Assembly (NCBI RefSeq): GCF_017592555.1
Contig: NZ_JAGFNS010000032.1
Span: 47,767 to 111,766, forward strand
Origin: Actinoplanes flavus
GTDB lineage: Bacteria > Actinomycetota > Actinomycetes > Mycobacteriales > Micromonosporaceae
Direction of reading: 5' to 3'
DNA: 64,000 bases
In this document: piece by piece, positions 19,562 through 27,918 of the stretch
How positions within the stretch are numbered: the stretch's first letter is position 1
How the letters are laid out: each line of letters begins with the position of its first letter
Translations under genes and position numbers: made by a program
Notes under the pieces: generated by a model
What the model saw: only the letters and a program-made list of their open reading frames with translations
Databases searched by the model: none
Told to the model about the DNA's origin: nothing

Positions 19562-19627
19562 CGACGCCCGCGTCCGGCCGTCCCTAACGTTGCCGCCCGT
19601 ACCACCGACGAGGGGGAGGAATCGATC

Positions 19628-20887
19628 ATGTGGCGGAAAGCCGCGGCGGCGTGCCTGGTGGCCGCGCCGATCGCCCTGACCGTGGCGACCGGGTTGGACC
19701 CGGCGCTCGGCGACGACCAGGGATACGGGATCTACCGGCAGCATCCCGGCGCCGTGCAGGCGCACTCGATCCTGCTGCACTGGGCGTGGGTGCTCTTCGT
19801 ACCCGGTCTGCTCGGCCTGCTCACGCCGATCCGGGAGCGGGGCGCGGTGCCGGCCCGCGTCGCGTGGGTCTGCGTGATCGTCGGCCTGACCACGTTCTCG
19901 GCGCTGATGGCCAACGACTTCGTCCTGCTCGCCCTGGAGCAGAACCTCCCGGACGCGCAGGTGCGGGCGGTCGACGAGCGCTTCCTCGCGCTGAGCGTCA
20001 CGGTGGCCGGCTGGCAGTGGCCGGGCCTGATCGGCTGGGGACTGTCGCTCGTGCTGACCCCGATCGCCGCCGCCCGCGGCCGGGTCATCGACTGGTGGAC
20101 GGCCGGCGCCGCCCTGCTCGGCACCGCCCTCTACCTGGCGTTCGCCATCTCGCCGGTGCCGCTCTGCCTGCTCGGCCCGGTCGTGCTGATCGGCGCCTAC
20201 GGCGCGGCGGCCCGGCGTCTGGTCCGGCCCACTGCCGCCGCGACCGCCGAGCGGGACGGCTTCGGGACCTTCCGGCGCCGGTTCGGCCTCTTCTCCCTGT
20301 ACGCCGCACCGGCGCTGTTCGCGCTGGGAATGGCCACGGTGCCGGACGGGAGCGGCGACCTCGCCGACAGTGTGGCCAAGCCGGTGCAGACCCAGATCAG
20401 CGCCCTGTTCCTGCACCTCGGGTGGGTGTTCTTCGTGCCCGCCGTGCTCGCCGTGGCGTCCCGCGCCAACCGGTTCACACGGGTGGCGGCCGGGATCACC
20501 GTCCTCGCCCTGATCCACTTCAGTGGCCTGATGCTGGGCGACAGCGCCGACCTGGCCGCCCGCCAGGTGCTGGACGCCGCGACCGCCGACCGGGTGGCCG
20601 AGACCCTCGGAGGGTTCGCCGCCTTCACCTTCGGCTGGGCCCTGCCGTCCATGGTGTTCAGCATGCTCGGCCTGATCGCGGTGGCGGTCGGCGCCGCGGT
20701 GAGCCGGGCCACCCGCTGGTGGACGGCCGCCCTGGTGGTGGCCGGCATCGTCGCCTTCCTCGGCCTGGGCCTCGGCCCGATCGGCGTCACCGGGCCCCTG
20801 CTGCTCCTGGCCGGCTTCGGCCTGATGGCCCGCGACCTGGGCCGTTCCCCAAGCCCGGATCCGGCGCCCGTCCCCACGCCGGCCTGA
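19628..20887 (+). CDS. Internally duplicated polytopic membrane protein
   Basis: The 419-aa product has about ten to eleven membrane helices. Its halves are repeats. HSILLHWAWVLFVPGLLGLL near residue 46 and ISALFLHLGWVFFVPAVLAV near residue 257 align, each followed by a helix with FSALMANDF or FSGLMLGDS. A WWTA.L helix occurs in both halves. The C-terminus is Pro-rich and cytosolic. GGGGGAGG precedes ATG 19628. It is divergent from kinase 1 and convergent with regulator 2, so it is probably a target or partner of one of the two-component systems. No family is recognised. Confidence 0.85.
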   Translation: MWRKAAAACLVAAPIALTVATGLDPALGDDQGYGIYRQHPGAVQAHSILLHWAWVLFVPGLLGLLTPIRERGAVPARVAWVCVIVGLTTFSALMANDFVLLALEQNLPDAQVRAVDERFLALSVTVAGWQWPGLIGWGLSLVLTPIAAARGRVIDWWTAGAALLGTALYLAFAISPVPLCLLGPVVLIGAYGAAARRLVRPTAAATAERDGFGTFRRRFGLFSLYAAPALFALGMATVPDGSGDLADSVAKPVQTQISALFLHLGWVFFVPAVLAVASRANRFTRVAAGITVLALIHFSGLMLGDSADLAARQVLDAATADRVAETLGGFAAFTFGWALPSMVFSMLGLIAVAVGAAVSRATRWWTAALVVAGIVAFLGLGLGPIGVTGPLLLLAGFGLMARDLGRSPSPDPAPVPTPA

Positions 20888-20889
20888 CC

Positions 20890-20930
20890 ACCCGGCCGGG
20901 CGCGCCGGGGGGCGGCGCGCCCGGCCGGGT
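20890..20930. terminator. Strong bidirectional terminator hairpin
   Basis: A perfect 17-bp stem (ACCCGGCCGGGCGCGCC at 20890-20906 with its complement at 20914-20930) and a 7-nt loop lie between the convergent membrane-protein and response-regulator genes. Confidence 0.8.
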
Positions 20931-20931
20931 T

Positions 20932-21597
20932 TCAGAGGAGTTCGGCGTCGTGGACCAGCAGGGCGATCTGGACGCGGTTGTTCAGGGTCAGCTTGCTCAG
21001 GAGGCGGGACACGTGGCCCTTCACGGTGGGGACGCTCATCCGCAGTTCGGTGGCGATCTCGGCGTTGGACCGGCCGTGGCCGACCAGGACGGCCACCTCG
21101 CGTTCCCGGTCGGTGAGGGCGGCCAGCCGGGTCCGGGCGCGGGCCCGGCGGGTCCCGGCCTCCGGGTCGGCGACGTGGTCGATCAGCCGGCGGATCACCG
21201 TGGGGGAGAGGGAGGCGCTGCCGGCCGCGACCGACCGGACCGCCGCCAGGATCTCCCGGGGCGGCGTGTCCTTCAGCAGGAACCCGGCGGCCCCGCCGCG
21301 CAGCGCCTCCAGCACGTACTCGTCGGCGTCGAAGGTGGTCAGCACGATCACCTCCGGCGCGTTCGGCCGGCCGCGGATCCGGCGGGTCGCGACCAGACCG
21401 TCGACCCGGGGCATCCGGATGTCCATCAGGATGACGTCCGGCCAGTGTGCCCCGGCCGCGGTCACCGCCTCCGCGCCGTCGCCGGCCTCGGCCACCACCT
21501 CGATGTCCGGCGACCCACCGACCAGGATCCGCAACCCGGCCCGGACCAGCGCGTCGTCATCGACGATCACCAGCCGGATGGGCCGCCCGGGGGTCAT
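20932..21597 (-). CDS. NarL-family response regulator (system 2)
   Basis: The 221-aa regulator has receiver residues VDDD near the N-terminus, phosphoacceptor Asp59 (VILMDIRMP) and GFLLKDTP. The C-terminal LuxR HTH reads ALTDREREVAVLVGHGRSNAEIA and VKGHVSRLLSKL. The ATG at 21597 overlaps the kinase stop (ATGA), which fixes the start; a GTG 9 nt upstream is also open. It is paralogous to system 1 but not a recent copy. Confidence 0.93.
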   Translation of the reverse strand: MTPGRPIRLVIVDDDALVRAGLRILVGGSPDIEVVAEAGDGAEAVTAAGAHWPDVILMDIRMPRVDGLVATRRIRGRPNAPEVIVLTTFDADEYVLEALRGGAAGFLLKDTPPREILAAVRSVAAGSASLSPTVIRRLIDHVADPEAGTRRARARTRLAALTDREREVAVLVGHGRSNAEIATELRMSVPTVKGHVSRLLSKLTLNNRVQIALLVHDAELL

Positions 21598-22751
21598 GCC
21601 GGCCACGGCAGGGAGGCGTCCAGGCGGAAGCTGCCGTTCACCGGGCCGTGGGTGACGCGGCCGCCGGCCAGGGCCACGCGTTCGGCGATGCCGGCCAGGC
21701 CCAGCCCGGCGCCCGGCGGCCGCGCGGACGGCGTACCGGTGAAGGGGTTGGTGATCGTGACGCGCAGAGCGTGACCGGCGGCACCCGCCAGGCGCACCGT
21801 GGCGGCCGGCTCCGTGCCGTGTTTGCGGGCGTTCGTCAGTCCCTCCTGGACGATGCGGTAGACGGCGCGGCCGAGGACCTCCGGTGGGATGTCCGCGGGC
21901 AGCTCGTTGCGGTAGTCGACGGTCATCCCGGCGGCCCGCGCGCCGCCGACCAGCTCGTCCATGTCGCCGAGGCCGGGCTGCGGCGGCTCGGGACGCCCGC
22001 TCGGCACACCGATCACGGCCCGCAGCTCCTCGAGGGCCTCGTGCGCGCTGCCGCGGATCGCCCCGGCCGCGAGCGTGAGCTCCTCCGGCGACACCGTGCC
22101 GCGCACCTCGAGAGCGCCGGCGTGCAGGCTGATCAGCGACATCCGGTGGGCCAGGACGTCGTGCATCTCGCGGGCGATCCGGGCGCGTTCGGTCAGTCTG
22201 GCCCGGTCCTCGCGCAGCCGCTGCTCGGACTCCAGGCGGGCGGCGTGGTCGCGCAGGGAGGTGGTGAGACGCCGGTACGCCTGCACGAACAGCCCCCAGC
22301 CGAGCGCCGCCACGGTGACCACACCACGGACCACGAGGTCGACCCAGATGCCGAACTCCGGGCCGTCGTGGAGCGCGAAGTAGACCCCGGCGGTGCCGAC
22401 GTTGACCGCCCCGAGCACGACCAGGACCGGAAGCCGGAGCCGGATCGCGGCGGTGAACAGCGCCACCGTGATCGGCCCGGTGGCGGTCACCGACACCGCG
22501 CCGAACGGCAGCAGCGCCGCCGTCACCGCGAGCGGATGCCGTCGCCGCAGGGTGAGCGCGGCCGCGCCGGCCAGCCCCACCGCCACGTCGGCCGGCCAGG
22601 GCAGCGCCGCGCCGGGCCGGGTGGCGTCACCGAGCAGCATCATGCCCAGGCCGTAGGTCAGCGCCGCCACGATCGCGACGGCGTCGGCGAGGCGGTTGCG
22701 GGACGCCGCGCGGGGCGCTGCCGGGTCCGGCACCAGCAGGGCGAGGAGCAT
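21594..22751 (-). CDS. Sensor histidine kinase, HisKA_3 type (system 2)
   Basis: The 385-aa kinase has four to five membrane helices in residues 22-158 and a short coiled linker. The phosphoacceptor motif RIAREMHDVLAHRMS has His197, and an HATPase domain follows (EGLTNARKHG, then GAGLGLAGIAERV). It is co-transcribed with and overlaps response regulator 2. The start ATG 22751 lies 111 nt from the divergent membrane-anchored hydrolase gene; the two share a spacer with a CCTAC-N4-GTAGG dyad. Confidence 0.92.
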   Translation of the reverse strand: MLLALLVPDPAAPRAASRNRLADAVAIVAALTYGLGMMLLGDATRPGAALPWPADVAVGLAGAAALTLRRRHPLAVTAALLPFGAVSVTATGPITVALFTAAIRLRLPVLVVLGAVNVGTAGVYFALHDGPEFGIWVDLVVRGVVTVAALGWGLFVQAYRRLTTSLRDHAARLESEQRLREDRARLTERARIAREMHDVLAHRMSLISLHAGALEVRGTVSPEELTLAAGAIRGSAHEALEELRAVIGVPSGRPEPPQPGLGDMDELVGGARAAGMTVDYRNELPADIPPEVLGRAVYRIVQEGLTNARKHGTEPAATVRLAGAAGHALRVTITNPFTGTPSARPPGAGLGLAGIAERVALAGGRVTHGPVNGSFRLDASLPWPA

Positions 22752-22788
22752 GCCGCAAACCCTAGGGGTACGGGCGTGGCCGCCGGCA

Positions 22789-22802
22789 CCTACCAAAGTA
22801 GG
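22789..22802. promoter_or_regulatory. CCTAC-N4-GTAGG dyad in divergent spacer
   Basis: This perfect 5-4-5 inverted repeat lies between kinase 2 and the hydrolase gene. It may be a binding site for regulator 2, judged by position only. Confidence 0.35.
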
Positions 22803-22862
22803 GCCCGGACCCCGTCCGCCGTCCGGTGTGTGTGGACACGGCGGGGTCCCATGCTGCCGGGC

Positions 22863-24173
22863 ATGAAGAGATCTCTCGCCGTCCTCGTTCCCGTGGCCTG
22901 GGGAGTGGCCGCCGCCCTGTGGACGCCACGCGGCCCGCTCACCGGCGGCCAGGCCCTCTGGTCGATCGTGATCAGCCTGGTGGTGGGCGTCCTGGCCGGG
23001 CGCGTGGCCGGGACCCGCTGGATGATCGTGGGCGCGCCTCTCGCGTACGCCATCGCCTTCGAACTGACGCGGATCGGCGTGACCGGCCCCTCGGTGGACG
23101 CGCCGCACCCGAGCGTGCTGGGTTCTCTGGTGTTGATCACCGGGCGTGGCGTGCACGGGCTGCTGGCGCTGTTCCCGATGGCGGCCGGCGCGGCGTGGGG
23201 CGGCGGCGTCCGGCGCCGGATCCCGCTCGGCCTGGCCGCGGCCGGGCTGGCGCTGGTCACCGTGGCGGTGGCCGTGCCGGCGCGGACCGAGCGGATTCCC
23301 GGTGGCGTCGCCGAACTGGCCGAGGTCGACGGTCTGCGGGTGATGATCCGCGGCCGGGTCCCGGCGGCGCCGGTGCTGCTGTTCGTGCCCGGCCCGCCGG
23401 GCGGGTCGATGATCGGCACGCTGCGGCGGCGCCTGCCCGCTCTGGAGGAGCGTTTCGTGGTGGCCACCCTGGAACGCCGTAGCGGGGCGCCGCTCACCCT
23501 GGACAGCGAGGTGGCCGACATCGTCGCGGTCACCGAGCACCTGCGCGGACGGTTCGGCCGGGACCGGATCGTGCTGGCCGCCCATTCGGGTGGCTCGATC
23601 CCGGCGGTCACGGCCGCGCACCGGCGGCCCGGTCTCTACCAGGCCTATCTGGGTATCGGCCAGGCCGTGAGCCTGCGCGACAGCGACCGGATCCTGTACG
23701 CGGACATGCTCGCGTGGGCCCGGTCCGGCGGCCGCGACGACCTGGTGGAGCGGCTGACCGCCCAGGGCCCGCCGCCGTGGCCGGACGTTTTCGACCACGA
23801 GCCGTTCCAGCTGCACGCCCCGGAGGTGTACGGGATCGCCGGCCCGCCGTTGGACCTGGGCGTCCCCGAGTACACCCCGCTGGGAAAGGCGCACGTGATG
23901 ACGACGATGCTGGACGCCTGGGACGCCCTCTACCCGAACCTGCAGGACGTCGACCTGCGCCGGGACGTGCCGGAGCTGGCGATCCCGGCCTGGTTCGTGC
24001 AGGGCGGCCGGGAGATGCGCAGTCTGGCGGAGCCGTTCGCCACCTGGTACGCCGCCCTGCGATCGCCGGACAAGCGCCTCGTGGTCTTCCCGGAGTCCGG
24101 CCACCATCCGATGTCGGAGGAGCCGGACCGGTTCGCCGCCACCGTGACGGAGCTGCTGTCAGGCCAGCGCTAG
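22863..24173 (+). CDS. Membrane-anchored alpha/beta hydrolase
   Basis: The 436-aa protein has about four to five N-terminal membrane helices (residues 5-140) and then an alpha/beta-hydrolase domain. The oxyanion region is PGPPGG, and the nucleophile elbow AAHSGGS has Ser in a G-x-S-x-G-like turn with His in place of the first glycine. The C-terminal catalytic His lies in ESGHHPMSEEP. The domain should face the outside or the membrane surface and cleave an ester, amide or peptide bond; the substrate is unknown. It is divergent from kinase 2, so control by that system is likely. Its 3' end overlaps the convergent GntR gene by 15 bp. An in-frame ATG at 22851 is an alternative start. Confidence 0.85.
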   Translation: MKRSLAVLVPVAWGVAAALWTPRGPLTGGQALWSIVISLVVGVLAGRVAGTRWMIVGAPLAYAIAFELTRIGVTGPSVDAPHPSVLGSLVLITGRGVHGLLALFPMAAGAAWGGGVRRRIPLGLAAAGLALVTVAVAVPARTERIPGGVAELAEVDGLRVMIRGRVPAAPVLLFVPGPPGGSMIGTLRRRLPALEERFVVATLERRSGAPLTLDSEVADIVAVTEHLRGRFGRDRIVLAAHSGGSIPAVTAAHRRPGLYQAYLGIGQAVSLRDSDRILYADMLAWARSGGRDDLVERLTAQGPPPWPDVFDHEPFQLHAPEVYGIAGPPLDLGVPEYTPLGKAHVMTTMLDAWDALYPNLQDVDLRRDVPELAIPAWFVQGGREMRSLAEPFATWYAALRSPDKRLVVFPESGHHPMSEEPDRFAATVTELLSGQR

Positions 24174-24950
24174 GCCCGGGTCGGGGCCGGGGTCGGCGGC
24201 CGGCGAGGGGATCCGGTACTCCTCGGTCAGCGTGGTCATCGGTCCCGGCCAGGTCGCCTGCGCCACCTCGATCGGCTTACGGGTCTCGTCGAAGGCGACA
24301 TGTAGCAGATGGAGCACCGGGGTGTCCGGCCGGATCTGGAGGATCTCGGCCTCCTCCCGGCTCGGCTGGCGGGCGCTGATCGTGTCGGTGGCCGTCGTGT
24401 ACCTGCGATCCAGCACCTCCTCGGCCTCCTGGTAGAGGGGCCGGCCGAACGCCTCGGGACGCTCCAGGGTGGTGCCGCTGGCGTCGGTCACCCGGAACCA
24501 GGAGGCGCCCACCTCCACGGTCGCGTCGTCGGTGCGTACGACGTGCCGCCGGACCAGCATCTCGGTGCCGTCGCGGACCCCGAAGGCGTCGGCCACCTCG
24601 GGCGGGGCGGGTTCCCGGCCGACGGCGGTGAGCTGCTGGCGGTAGCGGGCGGCCAGGTCGGCGTGGTAGCCGCGGTGGGCGCCGTACCGGCCGCGGGAGA
24701 GCCGGTTCAGGCGGCGGCGGGTGCCCCGGACGTACGTGCCGGAGCCGGGTTTGGTGATCAGGATGCCCTCGACCCGTAGCTGGTCGACGGTACGCTGCAC
24801 GGTCTGCTTCGCGACGCCGAACATCTCCGCCATGGCCGGGATGGAGGGCAGGCGCTCGCCCGGCTGCCAGTCACCGCGACGGATGCGTTCGCGCAGCTGA
24901 GCCGCGATCTGCCGATGCGGGAACTCGGCGGCGCCCGGATTGATGGTCAT
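24159..24950 (-). CDS. GntR/HutC-family transcriptional regulator
   Basis: The 263-aa protein has a GntR winged HTH (residues 12-75: AAQLRERIRRGDWQPGERLPS, then VAKQTVQRTVDQLRVEGI) and a C-terminal UTRA ligand domain. This is the HutC subfamily. ATG 24950 follows AAAGGGGACGGTC; the frame is open further upstream but without a better site. A perfect palindrome CTAGGTTCCTAG begins 18 nt upstream and is a likely self-operator. The ligand is unknown. Confidence 0.9.
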   Translation of the reverse strand: MTINPGAAEFPHRQIAAQLRERIRRGDWQPGERLPSIPAMAEMFGVAKQTVQRTVDQLRVEGILITKPGSGTYVRGTRRRLNRLSRGRYGAHRGYHADLAARYRQQLTAVGREPAPPEVADAFGVRDGTEMLVRRHVVRTDDATVEVGASWFRVTDASGTTLERPEAFGRPLYQEAEEVLDRRYTTATDTISARQPSREEAEILQIRPDTPVLHLLHVAFDETRKPIEVAQATWPGPMTTLTEEYRIPSPAADPGPDPGLALA

Positions 24951-24967
24951 GACCGTCCCCTTTCCAG

Positions 24968-24979
24968 CTAGGTTCCTAG
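24968..24979. promoter_or_regulatory. Palindrome CTAGGTTCCTAG upstream of gntR
   Basis: This perfect 12-bp palindrome ends the gntR leader. The same 11 bases TAGGTTCCTAG recur at 39490-39500, upstream of the conserved hypothetical gene after trmI. Confidence 0.45.
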
Positions 24980-25127
24980 GATGCGGCAGCGGTGGTGGTG
25001 TCGTCACGCGACGCGCCGAATGAAACCATGAGTGAATTCGGCTATCAGCTATATGGCTCTCAGGAGTCTGGCGGACACGGGCGGTTGGACCCCATACTGA
25101 GTGCACGTTAAGGACGGGTCGGTGGAT

Positions 25128-25195
25128 GGGCGGCACTCAGCGGCAACTGAGTGCCGCCCCGGCCTTCTCTCCCCGGAGAGGGTCCTTCTCCGGGG
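25128..25195 (+). other. Tandem hairpins in the leader of the 136-aa membrane-protein gene
   Basis: Hairpin 1 is a perfect 13-bp stem GGGCGGCACTCAG (25128-25140) with CTGAGTGCCGCCC (25147-25159). Hairpin 2 pairs CCCCGGAGA (25171-25179) with TCTCCGGGG (25187-25195). The second ends 25 nt before the GTG start at 25221. No U-tract follows either, so a structured 5' leader or attenuator is possible. The 24980-25127 part shows no gene. Confidence 0.5.
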
Positions 25196-25220
25196 GGAGA
25201 ACCCGAGGGGAGGGTGGGAG

Positions 25221-25631
25221 GTGCCGGTCTTCTACAAGGGTCCGCGAGCCGTCATCACGGAGCAGATCGTCGAGGTCTCCAGGGAGAGCCACCGGCGGTT
25301 CCTGGTGGCCGAGATGACGGAGCTCCACATCGTGCGTTTCGATCCCGGCCCGGAGGGTGCCGGCCGGCAGTTCCTCGGCGTGTCCGCGCTGGTCGCGGCG
25401 GTTGTCGCGGTGCCCCTGGTGGGGCCGGCGTCCGGGCTGCTGGCGGTCCTGGTGTCGGGTGTCCTGGCCGTCAACGCGCTGTACTGGCTGCGTCCCCGGG
25501 CCGGCCGGTGGTGGCAGCTGCGGGCCACCTACCACGGCCGGGTGGTCGAGGTCTTCTCCTCCCGTGACGAGCGCGAGTTCACCGGCTTCTGCCGTGGACT
25601 GGTCCGCTGCCTGGAGTTTCGTCGCCCCTGA
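25221..25631 (+). CDS. Small membrane protein, possibly DUF6232
   Basis: The 136-aa product starts at GTG 25221 directly behind GGGAGGGTGGGAG. It begins MPVFYKGPRAVITEQIVEV, a YKGP opening I associate with actinobacterial DUF6232 proteins (moderate recall). Two membrane helices follow in the middle (about 49-90), and the C-terminal segment is cytosolic and PH-like with a strand-rich pattern (RWWQLRATYHGRVVEVFSS). The function is unknown. The unusually structured leader upstream suggests RNA-level control. Confidence 0.7.
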   Translation: MPVFYKGPRAVITEQIVEVSRESHRRFLVAEMTELHIVRFDPGPEGAGRQFLGVSALVAAVVAVPLVGPASGLLAVLVSGVLAVNALYWLRPRAGRWWQLRATYHGRVVEVFSSRDEREFTGFCRGLVRCLEFRRP

Positions 25632-25749
25632 GTGGTTCCGTCGCCCGGTGAGGGCTGGGGTATCCTTCGGCAAGCCGTAAGCGACACGGCAGAATGCCAG
25701 GTCGCAGTCACGGTCGATTCGCGACGATTTAAGCGTTTGGTGAGGCTGA

Positions 25750-26673
25750 ATGTCGGCTGCGCGCGACGACCTGCCCGCCGTCTCCAGGCGGCGGGTGCGT
25801 CTGGCATTGCGCGCGGCCCGTGAGCGCACCGGGCTCAGCCAGAGCGAGGTCGCCAAGAAGCTCGGCTGGTCGCTGTCCAAGGTGCAGCGGATCGAGCTGG
25901 GCGAGGTGACCGTCTCGCCGACCGATCTGCGCGCCGCTCTCACCATGTACCAGGTGACCGACGAGACCCGGATCGCCGAGCTCGTCGAGGAGGCGCGGAC
26001 GGCCCGCCGCGAGCGGTACTGGACCGCCCCCGAGCACCGCGACCACCTCCCGTCCGGTCTGCTCCAGCTGATGCAGTTCGAGATGGCGGCGACCTCCATC
26101 CGGGAGTATCAGCCGACCATGGTGCCGGGGCATCTGCAGACGCCGGCCACCGCCGAGGCGACCCTGGCGTGGTACGGCGCCAATCTCAGCGCCGATCAGC
26201 GCCGGGTCCGCCGGGAGGTGCGGCTGGACCGCCGCCGGCGGGTGATCGAGCAGGACGGTGCGCCGGAGTACCGCCTGCTCTTCGATGAATCAGCGCTGTG
26301 GCGGATGGTGGGCGGGATGTCGACGACCGCCGACCAGTTCGATGATCTCGCCGCCTCCGCATCCCGGCCCAACGTGCATGTCCGCGTGCTGCCCATGGAC
26401 GACGGCGCGGTGATGGGCATGTTCGGTGCATTCGCGGTCATCCATCTCGGTGGCGACCCGCCCGACGACGCGGTTCTCTATAGAGAGTCCTACACGCGGG
26501 ACGAAATGGTAGAGGACGCGCCGGAGGTAAATTTCCACATGGATGTCTTCGAGCGTTTCTGGAAACAGTCGCTCGACGAGAATGCGAGCCGGGCACTCAT
26601 CCTAGCGCGGGCCTATGACCTGCGCGCGCGTATCGCCCGAGCGCCCGGCAGGGATCAGGACAACGGGTCCTGA
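25750..26673 (+). CDS. XRE-family regulator with DUF5753 domain
   Basis: The 307-aa protein has an N-terminal helix-turn-helix (residues 15-70: LRAARERTGLSQSEVAKKLG, then LSKVQRIELGEVTVS) and a DUF5753 domain filling the rest. This architecture is the large WhiJ-like family of actinomycetes, usually encoded next to a small DUF397 protein, as here 20 nt downstream. In Streptomyces such pairs affect development and antibiotic production. DUF397 partners have been proposed to relieve DNA binding by the regulator. Confidence 0.92.
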   Translation: MSAARDDLPAVSRRRVRLALRAARERTGLSQSEVAKKLGWSLSKVQRIELGEVTVSPTDLRAALTMYQVTDETRIAELVEEARTARRERYWTAPEHRDHLPSGLLQLMQFEMAATSIREYQPTMVPGHLQTPATAEATLAWYGANLSADQRRVRREVRLDRRRRVIEQDGAPEYRLLFDESALWRMVGGMSTTADQFDDLAASASRPNVHVRVLPMDDGAVMGMFGAFAVIHLGGDPPDDAVLYRESYTRDEMVEDAPEVNFHMDVFERFWKQSLDENASRALILARAYDLRARIARAPGRDQDNGS

Positions 26674-26693
26674 CATGTCCAGAAAGGTGCGAG

Positions 26694-26885
26694 ATGAAAG
26701 ACACCACAATGGCGTGGCAGCGCAGTTCGTTCTGTGCGACTTCCGGGTGCATCGAGGTTGCCCAGATTGATGGCACCATCAGATTGAGGGACAGCAAGAA
26801 TCCCGAGCAACCGCCGCTGGTCTTCACCCAGGCGGAGTGGAGTGGTTTCCAGGACCTCGTTCTCTCCTACGAGAAGTCGTCCTGA
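26694..26885 (+). CDS. DUF397-family small protein
   Basis: The 63-aa product has the DUF397 signature: WQRSSFC.TSGCIEVA near the N-terminus, VRDSK-like LRDSKNPEQPPLVFT in the middle, then W-x-x-F near the end. It is encoded 20 nt after the XRE/DUF5753 regulator with AAGGTGCGAG as ribosome site, and is its expected partner. A terminator hairpin follows 15 nt later. Confidence 0.92.
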   Translation: MKDTTMAWQRSSFCATSGCIEVAQIDGTIRLRDSKNPEQPPLVFTQAEWSGFQDLVLSYEKSS

Positions 26886-26899
26886 TTTTGGTCTTCCGT

Positions 26900-26935
26900 G
26901 ACGGCGGGTGACTCCGGCTGGGGTCACCCGCCGTC
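26900..26935. terminator. Bidirectional terminator-like hairpin
   Basis: GACGGCGGGTGAC (26900-26912) pairs perfectly with GTCACCCGCCGTC (26923-26935). It separates the DUF397 gene from the convergent PAC2 gene. Confidence 0.8.
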
Positions 26936-26941
26936 GGCGTC

Positions 26942-27811
26942 TCACCAGGATCCGGCGGTGGGGCCGGCCGAACCTCCGCGCCGGCGCAGGTACTTCTCGA
27001 ACTCGCTGGCGATCTCGTCGCCGGTGAGCGGCTGGATCCCGGCGTCACCGACCCGCTCCTCCAGCTCCCGCACGTACTCCCCGAGTTCGGAGTCCTGCTC
27101 GGCGGCGGCGCGGACCTTCTTCTCCCAGTCGTCGGCCTGCTCGGCCAGGTCGGCCATCGGCACCGGCAGGTCGAGGACGTCCTCGATCCGGCTGAGCAGC
27201 GACAGCGTGGCCTTCGGGCAGGGCGGGTTGTTCGCGTAGTGCGGGACGTGCACCCAGAACGACAGGGCGTCCAGCTCGGCGCGGGTGGCCGCCTCCTGCA
27301 GCACGCCGACGATGCCGGTCGGGCCGTCGTACCGGGTGGGGACGACCTTGTACTTCTCGGCTGTCTCGCGGTCGCTGGCGGTGCCGCTGATCGGCAGGGG
27401 CCGGGTGTACGGCACATCGGCCAGCAGCGCCCCGAGCAGGACGATCCGGTTCACCTCGAGGCTGTGGCAGATCTCCAGCACCGACTCGCAGAACGTCCGC
27501 CACCGCATGCTCGGCTCGATGCCCCGGATGAGCACCACGTCCCGGTCCGCGCCGGGCGGGCTGGCCACCGTGAACCGGGTGGTCGGCCACTCGATCTTCC
27601 GGGTCTCGCCCTCGGCCATCGTGATCGTCGGGCGGCTCACCTGGAAGTCGTAGAAGTCCTCCGGGTCGATGCTGGTGACCTCGCGCGCCTCCCACACCTG
27701 CTCGAGGTGTTCGACGGCCGCGGTGGAAGCGTCCGCGGCGTCGTTCCAGCCCTCGAAGGCGGCGATGGCCACGGGAGAACGGAGGATGGGGAGGCCGTCG
27801 AACTCACTCAT
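26942..27811 (-). CDS. PAC2-family protein (proteasome assembly chaperone-like fold)
   Basis: The 289-aa protein shows the PAC2 layout: PVAIAAFEGWNDAADAST at residues 12-29, a FQVSRPTITM-type strand, RGIEPSMRWRTFC and VLLGALLADVPYTRP. The FWVHVPHYANNPPCPKATLSLL segment is typical of actinobacterial members, with a helical C-terminal ~60 residues. Eukaryotic PAC2 helps assemble 20S rings. A role in bacteria is not established. Its presence about 13 kb from mpa and 18 kb from prcBA in this window is suggestive only. ATG 27811 gives a normal length for the family. Confidence 0.9.
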   Translation of the reverse strand: MSEFDGLPILRSPVAIAAFEGWNDAADASTAAVEHLEQVWEAREVTSIDPEDFYDFQVSRPTITMAEGETRKIEWPTTRFTVASPPGADRDVVLIRGIEPSMRWRTFCESVLEICHSLEVNRIVLLGALLADVPYTRPLPISGTASDRETAEKYKVVPTRYDGPTGIVGVLQEAATRAELDALSFWVHVPHYANNPPCPKATLSLLSRIEDVLDLPVPMADLAEQADDWEKKVRAAAEQDSELGEYVRELEERVGDAGIQPLTGDEIASEFEKYLRRRGGSAGPTAGSW

Positions 27812-27918
27812 GGGGAACAGCCTACGTGCGCGCGGCGGTGCGTACCCGATGGCCGCGCCGGGCACCTCAGGAGTGACGATCTGTATCGACCTTGCTCACT
27901 AGCGGTAATGTCGCCCGC

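Noticed and set aside
21594..24107. 837-aa kinase fusion
   Set aside because: Sequence before the ATG at 22751 is antisense to the hydrolase gene. The kinase begins with its own membrane helices.
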